The notes under the pieces were generated by a model. That model was not told the DNA's origin. It made no database searches and saw only the letters and a list, made by a program, of their open reading frames with translations. DNA of 34,250 bases, taken from assembly GCA_964588795.1 (NCBI GenBank), contig CAZPQN010000026.1, positions 1-34,250 of the forward strand. The letters are read 5' to 3'. How positions within the stretch are numbered: position 1 is the stretch's first letter; every line of letters starts with the position of its first letter. This stretch comes from CAZPQN01 sp964588795 (GTDB lineage: Bacteria > Fidelibacterota > UBA2242). The translations under genes were made by a program, and so were the position numbers. Shown here piece after piece: positions 8,306 to 15,999 of the stretch.

Positions 8306-8729
8306 CTGGGTAGTAGATTTCCATGAAGCGATCGTATTCCTCCCGGAAAGTCATTTTTTGGTGATGGTGTTCCTGGTTGCGGATATATTTTTCAACATTT
8401 GGAACGGCCGATTCACTGACTGAAAAAGCGCCATAGCCAACCTGCCAGACGAATTTCGAATCGGTCATATTTTCCTGATTTATCCAATGTGAGGAAATAC
8501 CCTTGAGATTCTTGATAATGCGCGCAATACCGGTATCGGCGGAAAGCAGAAAGAGACAGTGAACATGATCCTTGACCGAATTTACAATCCGCACTTTGCA
8601 GTTTTGGTCGGCCAGGATATTTTCAATTTGGCGATTAAGAACTGGCCGGATATTCGCGGGGATCAGCACGTGGTCATCTTTGGTTCGGAATACGGCGTGA
8701 ATCCAGATTTTTACGAGAGCATGTGACAT
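8306..8729 (-). CDS. REP-associated tyrosine transposase (RAYT, Y1/HUH family), 3' end in gap
   Basis: A Y1 transposase of the IS200-like superfamily that nicks and joins single-stranded DNA at hairpins. The visible 141 residues begin MSHALVKIWIHAVF and contain the HUH motif DHVHCLF (H55, H57), the segment GYGAFSVSES and the catalytic tyrosine Y115 in EKYIRNQEHHH. Family members of this type are about 150 residues, so only a short tail should be missing in the N gap. The start ATG is preceded by a strong GGAGGTGA at 8744-8737. It has no second IS605-type gene, is co-directional with cas6 and cas8b, and is surrounded by palindromes of one family, which is the layout of a RAYT with its REP substrates rather than of a plain insertion sequence. 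It may be co-transcribed with the cas genes. Confidence 0.9.
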
Positions 8730-8752
8730 AATTGGATCACCTCCGGGTAGTT

Positions 8753-8772
8753 CCCACGACTGAAGTCGTGGG
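8753..8772 (+). repeat. REP-like palindrome 4
   Basis: Perfect inverted repeat CCCACGACT-GA-AGTCGTGGG lying just upstream of the RAYT Shine-Dalgarno sequence, so the transposase mRNA leader would contain this hairpin. 51 bases before palindrome 5. Confidence 0.93.
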
Positions 8773-8803
8773 TTAAGAAGAATTTTCGATCGGGATTGGT
8801 ATA

Positions 8804-8823
8804 CCCACGAATGAATTCGTGGG
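8804..8823 (+). repeat. REP-like palindrome 5
   Basis: Perfect inverted repeat CCCACGAAT-GA-ATTCGTGGG. Position 8 is A and position 13 is T, a compensated change against palindrome 4. 51 bases from each neighbour. Confidence 0.93.
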
Positions 8824-8854
8824 GTATCGGAGATATCGGATAGATATTGATATT

Positions 8855-8874
8855 CCCACGACTGAAGTTGTGGA
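8855..8874 (+). repeat. REP-like palindrome 6 (slightly decayed)
   Basis: CCCACGACT-GA-AGTTGTGGA: as palindrome 4 except one G-T wobble and a lost outer pair. It lies 39 bases after the cas6 stop (minus strand) and closes the array. Confidence 0.85.
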
Positions 8875-8913
8875 TTGCCGGATCACAGTTCGGGAAGACA
8901 GATATATATCTCA

Positions 8914-9594
8914 TCACGTCACGCTTTTAATCGTTCCGAAGCCCCGGGCGACCTGTTTACCAAGTCCTAAAAAATCGGGTAGGATGAAGTTCATTGTAAA
9001 TTCGCCAGTGAAACAAGTCATACGGATATTTTTGAAGTTCATCGGATGCGGTTTGAAATATCCCTCAACTTTTATTTCATCTACTGCCGGAATATTGTAA
9101 TGGAAACCCTTTGAGACAGTTTTCAGGTTTTCGCGTAGTAAGTGACGTAAAAAGTGTTGTTTTTCAATCTTATCGAGAGTTTTAAAAGTTGCAAAGTTTT
9201 CTTCTTTGAGTGCCATCCAGGGCGAGATGAATTGATAATCATGGAAAACATCGGTTTGTCCGAATTCATCCATTCTCAATTGGATTGATTTTTCCCATAC
9301 CCTGGCTTTCTCGCCGGCAATGACCAGTTCATCTACATCCTGAAAAACTTCTTTCAGAATGTCGAGGCCTTCCTGCAAACCAATCAGCGTCGGTATTTTG
9401 TCGATAGCTTTGAACTGGATAGTGGGATAGGCGTAACGGAAGCGACCGTCAGCGAAATGATTATGAATCAGCACTGCCTTGGGATAACGACGTGCGAAAA
9501 ATCCGCGCAGTTTTGGAATATCGAAGTTGTGCATCAGGTTGTTCGGAAACTGAATTTTAATTGTTGTCACAGTAATAGTGGCTGGAATCCTCAT
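8914..9594 (-). CDS. cas6: CRISPR pre-crRNA endoribonuclease Cas6
   Basis: Cas6 cuts the repeat transcript to make crRNAs. The protein has the C-terminal glycine-rich loop of the family, GLGKQVARGFG, in the last 20 residues. The frame is open to 9654, but the extra N-terminal residues do not look like Cas6; I chose the ATG at 9594 (MRIPATITVTT, 226 residues), which has AGGA eight bases upstream. The ATG at 9603 is a close alternative. A histidine in the early part (HNHF or MHNF) may be the general acid; I cannot decide from sequence alone. It is the first gene of the cas operon and is separated from cas8b by the transposase and palindromes. Confidence 0.9.
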   Translation of the reverse strand: MRIPATITVTTIKIQFPNNLMHNFDIPKLRGFFARRYPKAVLIHNHFADGRFRYAYPTIQFKAIDKIPTLIGLQEGLDILKEVFQDVDELVIAGEKARVWEKSIQLRMDEFGQTDVFHDYQFISPWMALKEENFATFKTLDKIEKQHFLRHLLRENLKTVSKGFHYNIPAVDEIKVEGYFKPHPMNFKNIRMTCFTGEFTMNFILPDFLGLGKQVARGFGTIKSVT

Positions 9595-9603
9595 CAGGTT
9601 CAT

Positions 9604-10039
9604 CCTGTATATAGAGTAATGGAAAGTGGTTTTGTTAAATTGCGTTGAACGCAAAGTAGCAGCCTATTGGCGAAGCAGATGCCGGTGGCAGTATTTTCCG
9701 AATCCATGGGTTGATTCCTCTGGGGCGCCTTACTTAAAAATATTTAAAATCCTATTTTCAGACCGACCTCTCAATAAACAATATCCATATCTCATTTAAT
9801 GAATTTTTTTCAATCTATCAAGGAAAAATTTAATGGAAATACGCGATCCGATTACTGCGCTATTATTCAGTGTGCATTATTCCTTTGTTGATGACACGCT
9901 TTTTCATTGACTTCCAGCACGATTTTCTCATATATTAAAGCGTGATTTTGAAGTGGGATTTATGTTGTAGGCCGGTTATTAACGCCAATTTAAACGACGC
10001 CAGGGAAAATTTTCATTGGTGGTGTAATGGAGGCTGTAG
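9604..10039. other. Intergenic region between cas locus and envelope operon
   Basis: Divergent spacer of about 440 bases that should hold the cas promoter (minus) and the receptor promoter (plus). The plus promoter is listed separately. No convincing minus-strand promoter stands out. A 25-codon frame at 9833-9910 with AGGAAAA upstream is seen but overlaps the predicted promoter; I do not call it a gene. No RNA gene is recognised. Confidence 0.6.
9907..9936 (+). promoter_or_regulatory. Sigma70-like promoter of the envelope operon
   Basis: TTGACT (9907-9912), 18-base spacer, TATATT (9931-9936). Transcription would start near 9943, leaving an mRNA leader of about 97 bases before the receptor ATG. 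Consensus match only. Confidence 0.5.
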
Positions 10040-12877
10040 ATGAGTAAGAGGTATTGGACGATTTTATTGCTTCTGCTGGTGGCTGTATCAGTGATGGCGG
10101 GTACCAGTGGAAAAATTGCCGGTACGGTTCGGGACGCTCAGAACGGGGCGCCCCTGACCGGCGTGAATGTCTTCGTCGAGGGTACTCTGATGGGTGCGGC
10201 GACCGACATTAATGGCTACTTCATCATTTTGAATGTACCGGTTGGCAAATACCAGGTCAAGGCGACGATGATGGGCTATGCGCCGATGACCTTGCGAGAT
10301 GTGACGGTGTCAATTGACCTGACTACCAAATTAGAATTTGCGCTGAGAACCACGGTTCTGGAAACCGGCGAAGTGGTCGTAGTTGCTCAGCGCCCGCTGT
10401 TGCGGCAGGACGAATTTACTTCGCGGCATACGGTATCGGCGGAGGAGATCGAGGTTCAGCCGGTGGACAATTTCCAGCAGATCGCGCGCAACCAGGCGGG
10501 CGTGGTTGGCAGTCACTTCCGCGGCGGACGCGTCGGCGAGGTTTTGGTGGTGATTGATGGGTTGGCGGTCAAGGACCCGGCGGGCGAGTATTCCGGCAAC
10601 ATGGGTGGATTTACCGCCGACATTCCGGAAGCCGCCATTCAGGAGATGGAAGTGACCCTGGGCGGTTTCAGCGCCGAATACGGCAATGTACAGTCCGGCG
10701 TACTGAACTTAGCCCTGAAGGAGGGCGGGCAGAAATTTTCCGGTCGGTCGCGAGTCACCTCGACCAATTTCGGCGAAAGCCTCAATGAATTGTTAATGGG
10801 TAAACGCGGTCAGTGGCTCGACGCCACTTATCTGCATAAACTGGAAAATGTCTACCAGTTCAGTTTAAATGGACCATTGGTGCCGGGTCGGGCGAATTTC
10901 TCGGCGTCGGCGGAAATCACCGACCGTCAGCAAGGCAATTTCCTGAACGAGAAAGCCTTTTACCAATCCTATCAGGGTAAGGTAACCGTCAAACCGACCA
11001 AGTCTACCAAACTGGCATTCGGCGGATTGTACTCCAAGCGCGATTGGGATCAGTTTTATTTTCAGGCCTCGAAATATGGCCCGGGTGCGGACTATCCGTA
11101 TAATGATTTCTGGCGCGAACAGACTGCCGGGGACGATACATTATACCATTACCTCTATGTCACTGACCCGCACAAATACTGGGATCAAAATGGTCTGGCC
11201 ACCGACACGACCATTACCTGGATTACGCCAGTGGACTCAGTTACCAATGACACCAGTTACTATCACGGGGTAAAGACCTGGTACGTTGGTCCCATGCAGG
11301 ATTATCTCTGGAACTACCACCAGAATAGCCGCAACCTGTACCTGGTCTGGACGCACACCCTGAGCTCACGCAGTTACTATGAACTGCGCTACCAGACTTT
11401 CTATTCCAATTACCATTATGCCACCCCGGATGTGGATGATCGCGATGGAGACGGAGACACGGAGGAAGACCTGCTGTGGGACACCAAATTAAACGGACCG
11501 CATCCCATCTATCGCGAGCTGGAAAGCAACTACTGGTGGCTGAAGGGCGATGATCCCGGCTGGCGCGACCAGAAGTCGTGGACCAGCACTTTCAAACTCG
11601 ACTTTGTCAGCCAGCTCAATAATACGCATCTGGTGAAAAGCGGAGCGGAAATCAACCTGCACAAGATGGCTGTGGAAAATATCAGCTGGGGGCTGGGAGT
11701 CGGCACCGAGCGCAAAGACATTTGGGAGCAAAAAACCGTGGATGTCGGCGTCTATGCCCAGGATAAAATTGAATTCGAGGGTATCATTGGCCTGATTGGC
11801 CTGCGCTACGATTACTTCGACCCCAACGGCTGGGGCGATGAAATCCTCTACCCCGGCGATTACAATAATCCCTACTCGCAGGTTGACAGCAATGGCGTGC
11901 CGATCCTGCTCGATCCCAAGAAGCCGACAGCCAAGTCGCAGTTCAGCCCACGCATCGCGATCTCGCATCCGATTACCGACCGCGACGTACTGCACTTTTC
12001 GTACGGGCATTATTTCCAGCGCCCGGACGCCTATTACCTCTATCGCAACATGTATTTCCAAGCCTTTACCAAGGTCGGCAATTACGTCGGCAATCCCAAC
12101 ATCTATCCGGAAAAAACGGTCAGCTACGAAATCGGTCTCGACCACCTGTTCACCGACGATGTCAAGGGCACGATTACCGGTTATTACAAGGATGTCACCA
12201 ATCTGATGAACTGGTACAAATACATCGGTCGCAACCTGCAGGGCACGGAGATCAATGTCTACAGCAATGCGGATTATGGCAACATGAAGGGGTTGGAATT
12301 TGCCCTGACTAAAAGGGTCGGGCGCTTCTGGGGCGGTGCGCTCAATTACACCTATGCCGTTGCCAAGGGCCGCAGTTCTTCGTCGAGTAGCGGCGCGGGT
12401 GCCTTTACCGATGAGCGGCGATTGAATTTTCTCGATTTCGACCAGACCCATACCGTGAACGCCAACCTGACGTTGCTGACACCTGCGGACGGTTTCTTCG
12501 GGATGCGCCTGGGACCCTGCCGTCCGCTGGCCAACTGGCGCGCCAACTTCCAGTTTAAGTATGGCAGTGGTTTACCCTATTCCTCCTATGGCACGGGGAA
12601 AATTAACGATATGCGCCTGCCGTATACGGCCAATACCGACCTGCGATTCAGCCGGCGTCTGCGTTTGACCGGCGTCAACTGCGACCTGTTCCTCGATGTC
12701 TTCAATTTGTTCGACCGGCGCAACGTGGATTGGATCGGCAATACCAAATACTATGAATTGGAAGATGATCCCGCCATCGTGCGTGATGAACATCTGTTGG
12801 GCGGCCAGTATGTCCGCAATCCGCAGGCTTACAGCGATCGCCGGCAATACCGCTTTGGCGTCGAAGTTCAATTCTAA
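10040..12877 (+). CDS. TonB-dependent outer-membrane receptor with carboxypeptidase-regulatory-like domain
   Basis: A 945-residue outer-membrane barrel predicted to move or bind a ligand with TonB energy. A signal peptide (residues 1-20, ending VMA) is followed by a CarboxypepD_reg-like domain at about 24-105 (GKIAGTVRDAQNGAPLTGVNV, DINGYFIILNVPVGKY), a plug domain at about 125-235 (DGLAVKDPAG, GGFSAEYGNVQSG) and a long barrel ending in the terminal aromatic VEVQF. GGAGG lies seven bases before the ATG. There is no SusD-type partner, so it is not a classic SusCD pair; the next genes instead encode an exported protein with a FlgD-like tail, a PorV-like barrel and a type IX cargo. Substrate unknown. 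Confidence 0.9.
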   Translation: MSKRYWTILLLLLVAVSVMAGTSGKIAGTVRDAQNGAPLTGVNVFVEGTLMGAATDINGYFIILNVPVGKYQVKATMMGYAPMTLRDVTVSIDLTTKLEFALRTTVLETGEVVVVAQRPLLRQDEFTSRHTVSAEEIEVQPVDNFQQIARNQAGVVGSHFRGGRVGEVLVVIDGLAVKDPAGEYSGNMGGFTADIPEAAIQEMEVTLGGFSAEYGNVQSGVLNLALKEGGQKFSGRSRVTSTNFGESLNELLMGKRGQWLDATYLHKLENVYQFSLNGPLVPGRANFSASAEITDRQQGNFLNEKAFYQSYQGKVTVKPTKSTKLAFGGLYSKRDWDQFYFQASKYGPGADYPYNDFWREQTAGDDTLYHYLYVTDPHKYWDQNGLATDTTITWITPVDSVTNDTSYYHGVKTWYVGPMQDYLWNYHQNSRNLYLVWTHTLSSRSYYELRYQTFYSNYHYATPDVDDRDGDGDTEEDLLWDTKLNGPHPIYRELESNYWWLKGDDPGWRDQKSWTSTFKLDFVSQLNNTHLVKSGAEINLHKMAVENISWGLGVGTERKDIWEQKTVDVGVYAQDKIEFEGIIGLIGLRYDYFDPNGWGDEILYPGDYNNPYSQVDSNGVPILLDPKKPTAKSQFSPRIAISHPITDRDVLHFSYGHYFQRPDAYYLYRNMYFQAFTKVGNYVGNPNIYPEKTVSYEIGLDHLFTDDVKGTITGYYKDVTNLMNWYKYIGRNLQGTEINVYSNADYGNMKGLEFALTKRVGRFWGGALNYTYAVAKGRSSSSSSGAGAFTDERRLNFLDFDQTHTVNANLTLLTPADGFFGMRLGPCRPLANWRANFQFKYGSGLPYSSYGTGKINDMRLPYTANTDLRFSRRLRLTGVNCDLFLDVFNLFDRRNVDWIGNTKYYELEDDPAIVRDEHLLGGQYVRNPQAYSDRRQYRFGVEVQF

Positions 12878-12893
12878 AGTTCGGAGCCAGTCT

Positions 12894-14957
12894 ATGAAAA
12901 TTAGTATACACTCGATTATGCGTTGCTATGCGATGATCGTTATTATCGCTACGCTCTCTCTGCAGTTACAGGCCGCCGATCCGGACTTCCGGGTTCTGTC
13001 ACGCCCCACCTTGTCGCTGTACCAGCAGAGTCCGATCGTTGGGAACAATTTCAAATGGCACAAGATCGGCAATATCTGGAACCGCTGTACCAATTTCAGT
13101 TATATGGGCGATGATTCCTACCAGAACCGCACCCCATCCGGTGATTATCCGGGCGGCAGTGGTAATTCCTATCTGTATCGTGGAACGATTTGGCTTTCGG
13201 CGTTTGTGGATGGCGTTTTTCATTCGACGCAGGGCGACGACCATGAATTTTCACCGCTCGATTCGGTGTGGGTTTTTACCGGGCCGGGAGCCCGCTCGGA
13301 AGAGGATACCTACACAAAATATTATGATGTCGCGGCCCCCTTGGCCACGGCGCATTTTCCCCTCGGCCTGGAAGTCACCGAACGGACCTTTGCCTGGTCG
13401 GCGAGCTACGCGGCCGACTTCATCATTTACGAATACTCGATCAAGAATGTCGGCATTGATACCACCAACGATCAAGTTCCGGATCAACCGCGAGGGCTGA
13501 AGAATTTTTACTTTACTATTCGTCTGGATGCGGACGTTTCCAAACTGCCCCAGTGGGCGGCGGAGAGTAAATTTTCCAACCAGGATGACCATGCCATTGC
13601 TAACAGCCACTGGAGCTGGATCGAGAAATTCCCCGACCCATTCGCCACGAATCCCAATGACAACAAAACCTGTATGAAGGGACGCAATCATGGACTGACC
13701 GCCGCCGATGCCGACAGCCACATGATCATCATGTTCGACGGTGATAACCCCAGTTGGCCGGCTGATGATGGGAAAAGCAACGACTTCGGTAACATGGGAG
13801 CGGACGGCAAATTGCAAAGCCCCGGTTTCCTCGGTATCAAGGTGCTGAAAACCGAGCCCGAGCTAAAACCCAGCTCCTTTCATGTCTGTCATATCGAGAA
13901 TGACCCGGCAACTGACAAAGAAACCTGGACACGGATGATCGGCAGTCCGATTTATGAAGACATCCTCGTGAATCCTGCTACGAACCTTCCTTTTCCGCAT
14001 GATTATCGCGGCATTTTGACCTTTGGGCCGCTGGACACCTTGGCGCCCGGGGATTCACTGATCGTCACCACGGCGTTGGGCATCGGCTGTGATTTTGACA
14101 GCGGCGGAGTTTACAGCTTAGTCAAGCTGGTCAAGCTGATGGATGTCGCTCAGTATATCGTTGACCATGATTACAACCTGGATCCGGCTGTCCTGGCACC
14201 GGCGGCGCCGGCGGTGGAGCTGGTGCCCGATGTGGATGAAAATGCCGCCGTCGGTTATCCGGTAACACAGGGTGTCGCTATTCTCTGGGATACGACTGCC
14301 ATCCTGCACCCGAACTTCCAGGCCTATAAGGTTTCCAAAGGCAGTAAAACCAGCAGTGGCTTCCAATGGACGACCCTCGCAACTTATACGGATACGGTAG
14401 GCAGTACCACCTGGCCGCCGCCGTACAGCGAAGACCGGCAACGTTTTGCCTTCGTCGATCCGGATATCACCAAGGGGCTGGTCTATTACTATTCAGTGCA
14501 GGCTTTTACCAAGGCAATCCTGACCCCGATTCCTTTTGGGATCATCAACACGAATATCACCGATCCCAACAGCTTCAAGATCATTTCGCCGGCCAATCCG
14601 GTAGCGACCCGGACACTGAATAATGTCAAGGTGGTGCCGAATCCCTATATTGGCAGTGCGGTCTGGAACAATCGCTCCCCGAGCGACACTTTTGCCTGGG
14701 AGCATCGTCTGCAATTCACCAACCTGCCGGCGGACGCCAAAGTCCGGATTTTCACCCTGGATGGTGATTTCGTGGCGGAAATTAAAGCTAACCGCACAGT
14801 TGTGGTTGGGGAGGAAGTGGCACCGAATGCGGCGAGCGTGGCGGAATGGGACCTGATGACCCGCAACAATCAGGAAGCCGCACCGGGCATTTATATGTTC
14901 GTAGTGCAGTCGCCGTCCTTAGGTGAAAAGGTCGGCAAATTCGTGATCGTGCGTTAG
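12894..14957 (+). CDS. Exported protein with FlgD-like/Por-type C-terminal domain
   Basis: A 687-residue secreted protein of unknown role. The start at 12894 (MKISIHSIM) has GGAG seven bases upstream and gives a signal peptide ending LQLQA; the longer frame would overlap the receptor gene. The middle, from about 40 to 560, is rich in Trp, Asp and Gly with no domain I can name; a fibronectin-like part appears near 440-550 (LWDTTAILHPNFQAYKVSKG). The last 110 residues, starting VKVVPNPYIG and holding TNLPADAKVRIFTLDG and PGIYMFVV, resemble the FlgD-like domains that act as type IX sorting signals in FCB bacteria. It lies 16 bases after the receptor and 14 before the PorV-like gene. Confidence 0.82.
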   Translation: MKISIHSIMRCYAMIVIIATLSLQLQAADPDFRVLSRPTLSLYQQSPIVGNNFKWHKIGNIWNRCTNFSYMGDDSYQNRTPSGDYPGGSGNSYLYRGTIWLSAFVDGVFHSTQGDDHEFSPLDSVWVFTGPGARSEEDTYTKYYDVAAPLATAHFPLGLEVTERTFAWSASYAADFIIYEYSIKNVGIDTTNDQVPDQPRGLKNFYFTIRLDADVSKLPQWAAESKFSNQDDHAIANSHWSWIEKFPDPFATNPNDNKTCMKGRNHGLTAADADSHMIIMFDGDNPSWPADDGKSNDFGNMGADGKLQSPGFLGIKVLKTEPELKPSSFHVCHIENDPATDKETWTRMIGSPIYEDILVNPATNLPFPHDYRGILTFGPLDTLAPGDSLIVTTALGIGCDFDSGGVYSLVKLVKLMDVAQYIVDHDYNLDPAVLAPAAPAVELVPDVDENAAVGYPVTQGVAILWDTTAILHPNFQAYKVSKGSKTSSGFQWTTLATYTDTVGSTTWPPPYSEDRQRFAFVDPDITKGLVYYYSVQAFTKAILTPIPFGIINTNITDPNSFKIISPANPVATRTLNNVKVVPNPYIGSAVWNNRSPSDTFAWEHRLQFTNLPADAKVRIFTLDGDFVAEIKANRTVVVGEEVAPNAASVAEWDLMTRNNQEAAPGIYMFVVQSPSLGEKVGKFVIVR

Positions 14958-14971
14958 AGAGGAGCGAACGT

Positions 14972-15964
14972 ATGCAAACCAGGAAACTGATTCTTACTCT
15001 GATTTTTTGCCTGATGCTAATCCTGCCGCTTGACGGGAAGGAGTTTGCTCCGGTAGGCACGGCTGTGGCGCAATTTCTCGAAATCGGCGTCGGTGCCCGG
15101 GCGGTGGGCATGGGTGAAGCCTATACCGTGGTCGCCAGTGATGCCAGCGCCGCATTCTGGAATCCGGCCGGTTTGACGGACGCCGGTGCCCGCAATCTCT
15201 TCAGCTCCTACAGTAGCTGGCCGGCGGGTATTTCCTTTGCCGGGCTGGCGTATTCCATGAAATTGGGCCAGATGGGGACCTTCGCGGTCAGCGGCATTTA
15301 TTTGATGACGGATGACATGGAAGTCACCACGATTGCCCAGCCGGAAGGCACCGGTGAGATGTTCAATCTGACCAATTACGCCGTCGGATTATCCTTTGCG
15401 CGCTTCCTAACCGACCGGGTTTCGGTGGGAGTGACGACCAAATTGGTGCACGAAGATTATTTCGGCTATGGTTACTCCACCTGGGCTTTGGACTTGGGCA
15501 CGGTTTATCGCACCAATTTTCATGGATTGCGCCTGGGCATGTCCATCCAGCATTTTGCGCCGGAGGTGAAATTCGATGGCGATTTCATTGACTACAGCGA
15601 CCCGCTTTCGGTGGACGCCAACAAGCCCAAGGAATTCGAAACTTATTCTTTACCGATGAATTTCCGGTTCGGCGTCAGTTTCAATGCGCTGAATAGTGCG
15701 CGCCAGCAATTACTGGTGGCGGCGGACATGATTCATCCCAATAACAATTTGGAGCAGTATAATATTGGAGTGGAATATTCGTTCAATCAAATGTTCCATC
15801 TGCGCGGTGGCTACAAGCTGAACGCCGATGAAGGCGGACTAACTTTCGGCGGCGGAGCACAGGTCGGGCTGGGTGCCGGTCTGCAATTGGCCTGCGATTA
15901 TGCCTATGCTGACCTCGGGCTTTTGCAAAGCGCCCACCGCGTTTCTCTCTCGGTAACGTTTTAG
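14972..15964 (+). CDS. PorV/PorQ-family outer-membrane protein (UPF0164)
   Basis: A 330-residue outer-membrane barrel. The signal peptide is followed by GTAVAQFLEIGVGARAVGMG and ASAAFWNPAGL, the hallmark of the PorV/PorQ (UPF0164) family. In Bacteroidetes, PorV carries type IX cargo from the translocon to the attachment complex; a close functional match cannot be shown here, and many FCB genomes have several paralogs. AGGAG lies about seven bases before the ATG. The neighbours on both sides carry sorting-type C-terminal domains, which supports a role in their delivery. The chain ends in the aromatic VSLSVTF expected for a barrel. Confidence 0.88.
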   Translation: MQTRKLILTLIFCLMLILPLDGKEFAPVGTAVAQFLEIGVGARAVGMGEAYTVVASDASAAFWNPAGLTDAGARNLFSSYSSWPAGISFAGLAYSMKLGQMGTFAVSGIYLMTDDMEVTTIAQPEGTGEMFNLTNYAVGLSFARFLTDRVSVGVTTKLVHEDYFGYGYSTWALDLGTVYRTNFHGLRLGMSIQHFAPEVKFDGDFIDYSDPLSVDANKPKEFETYSLPMNFRFGVSFNALNSARQQLLVAADMIHPNNNLEQYNIGVEYSFNQMFHLRGGYKLNADEGGLTFGGGAQVGLGAGLQLACDYAYADLGLLQSAHRVSLSVTF

Positions 15965-15999
15965 CAGTGATAAACATTAATTAACCTAAGGAGGATTGC

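Noticed and set aside
8206..8729. CRISPR-associated transposon (CAST) of Tn7 type.
   Set aside because: No TnsB, TnsC or TniQ; Cas3 and adaptation genes are present and intact; the transposase is a Y1 RAYT.
8065..8874. A second CRISPR array: 20-base repeats with 31-base spacers.
   Set aside because: The repeats are palindromes that vary with compensation, one is inverted, the spacers resemble each other, and a RAYT lies in the middle. This is a REP family, not a CRISPR array.
8711..8917. A 68-residue gene between cas6 and the transposase, coupled to the cas6 stop by ATGA.
   Set aside because: No ribosome-binding site, and its residues are only the translation of the palindromes. Kept as an observation, not as a gene.
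9833..9910. A 25-residue open frame with AGGAAAA upstream.
   Set aside because: Too short to judge and it overlaps the predicted promoter; no conserved feature.
11489..12451. Minus-strand frame of 320 residues inside the receptor gene.
   Set aside because: Antisense shadow of a clear TonB-dependent receptor; composition is low-complexity V/I/D and no ribosome-binding site is seen.
10040..14957. SusC/SusD pair for glycan uptake.
   Set aside because: The second gene lacks SusD features (lipobox, TPR-like helices) and ends in a FlgD-like domain.
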